Positions 4,509-5,020 of a DNA stretch of 5,020 nt are shown here, one piece after another (position 1 is the stretch's first letter; each line of letters starts with the position of its first letter). The translations under genes were made by a program, and so were the position numbers. The notes under the pieces were generated by a model. That model was not told where the DNA came from, did not search any database, and worked only from the letters and a program-made list of their open reading frames with translations. Source of the stretch: an uncultured Clostridia bacterium (GTDB taxonomy: Bacteria; Bacillota; Clostridia; UBA1381); the NCBI GenBank assembly GCA_934454215.1, contig CAKSGG010000210.1, positions 1-5,020 on the forward strand, in the 5' to 3' direction.

Positions 4509-5020
4509 TTATCCCAGTATAGCCTTTAAATCTTCCTCGGGCGTTGATATAGGCGCAATATTGAAATTCTCAACCAGATAATTCAATACATTCGGCGACA
4601 CAAACGCAGGCAGAGTAGGACCAAGACGTATATTCTTTATTCCAAGATACAGTAATGTGAGTAATATACAAACCGCTTTCTGCTCATACCACGAAAGAAT
4701 CATTGAGAGCGGCAGTTCATTTACTTCACACCCAAATGCCTCGGCTAACGCAACGGCAACCTTTATAGCACTGTACGAATCATTACACTGTCCCATATCC
4801 ATTATTCTCGGCAGTCCGTCAATCGTTCCGAGGTCAATATCATTAAATCTGTATTTTCCGCAGGCAAGAGTTAATATAACCGTATCATTCGGAGTCTGCT
4901 TTACAAATTCCGTATAATAATTTCTCCCGGGGCGTGCTCCGTCACAGCCGCCTACAAGAAAGAAATGTCTGATTTTTCCGCTCTTTACAGCTTCAATAAC
5001 TTTATCGGCAGCGCCTAAAA
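4509..5020 (-). CDS. hcp: Hybrid-cluster protein / hydroxylamine reductase, C-terminal part (5' end outside window)
   Basis: About 169 C-terminal residues are visible, roughly a third of the usual 530-550; the frame is open to the right edge. The match to Hcp is very specific. HFFLVGGCDGARPGRNYY carries the Cys that is a persulfide ligand in Desulfovibrio Hcp (codon 4946-4944). LACGKYRFN (Cys codon 4862-4860) and DMGQCNDSYSA (Cys codon 4787-4785) give two further ligands. WYEQKA (Glu codon 4685-4683) gives the Glu ligand of the 4Fe-2O-2S hybrid cluster. All four ligands in this portion are present. Hcp is cytoplasmic and reduces hydroxylamine to ammonia in vitro; a physiological role in NO reduction and nitrosative stress is supported in several bacteria. 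The N-terminal 4Fe-4S ligands, start and promoter are beyond the window. The Crp/Fnr regulator and ferredoxin-like gene nearby are its expected partners. Confidence 0.96.
   Translation of the reverse strand, partial: LGAADKVIEAVKSGKIRHFFLVGGCDGARPGRNYYTEFVKQTPNDTVILTLACGKYRFNDIDLGTIDGLPRIMDMGQCNDSYSAIKVAVALAEAFGCEVNELPLSMILSWYEQKAVCILLTLLYLGIKNIRLGPTLPAFVSPNVLNYLVENFNIAPISTPEEDLKAILG

Noticed and set aside
4657..4917. Plus-strand open frame across hcp
   Set aside because: Antisense to the Hcp C-terminus, whose cluster-ligand motifs prove the minus-strand frame.

Overview
The window looks like chromosome from a low-GC, anaerobic Firmicute, probably a gut-type member of class Clostridia. I base this on the AT-rich sequence and codon use, the AGGAG-type ribosome binding sites, the short Rho-independent terminators, the YARHG-domain surface protein, and the strictly anaerobic set of hybrid-cluster protein plus Fe-S partner. 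No genus can be named from the sequence.

Layout, left to right: (1) the 3' part of a plus-strand gene for a serine-rich, YARHG-domain, probably surface-exposed protein (3-818). It ends at a strong hairpin shared with (2) a minus-strand gene for a 228-residue ferredoxin-like Fe-S protein (861-1547). (3) A 94-bp divergent control region (1548-1641) carries a near-perfect 16-bp palindrome, TGTTGTAATTCCAACA. (4) A plus-strand Crp/Fnr-family regulator follows (1642-2286). Its stop codon lies in a second hairpin shared with (5) a minus-strand two-gene operon: a zinc-type medium-chain dehydrogenase (3005-3934), then a short-chain dehydrogenase (2314-3015) overlapping its end. (6) A plus-strand AraC-family regulator ends at 4485 with its own terminator. 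(7) The C-terminal third of the hybrid-cluster protein Hcp lies on the minus strand (4509 to the window edge).

Regulatory reading: the Crp/Fnr protein, the ferredoxin-like protein and Hcp are a familiar trio for hydroxylamine/nitric oxide stress in anaerobes (HcpR-type circuit). The palindrome is centred exactly at -41.5 from the predicted start of the ferredoxin-like gene, which has a good -10 but no -35. It also lies at about +9 to +24 of the regulator's own strong promoter. One operator could therefore activate the Fe-S gene and repress the regulator. This is inference from geometry.

Main anomaly: the dehydrogenase and the AraC gene, which should diverge from a shared promoter region, run into each other. 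Each lacks its usual N-terminal segment, and their recognisable coding sequences meet within about 18 bp near 3899-3918. There is no intergenic region, and the dehydrogenase has no ribosome binding site. This looks like a deletion (or an assembly collapse) that removed both 5' ends and the control region between them.

There is no gene-free stretch longer than 300 bases, and I saw no RNA genes, insertion sequences or CRISPR repeats.
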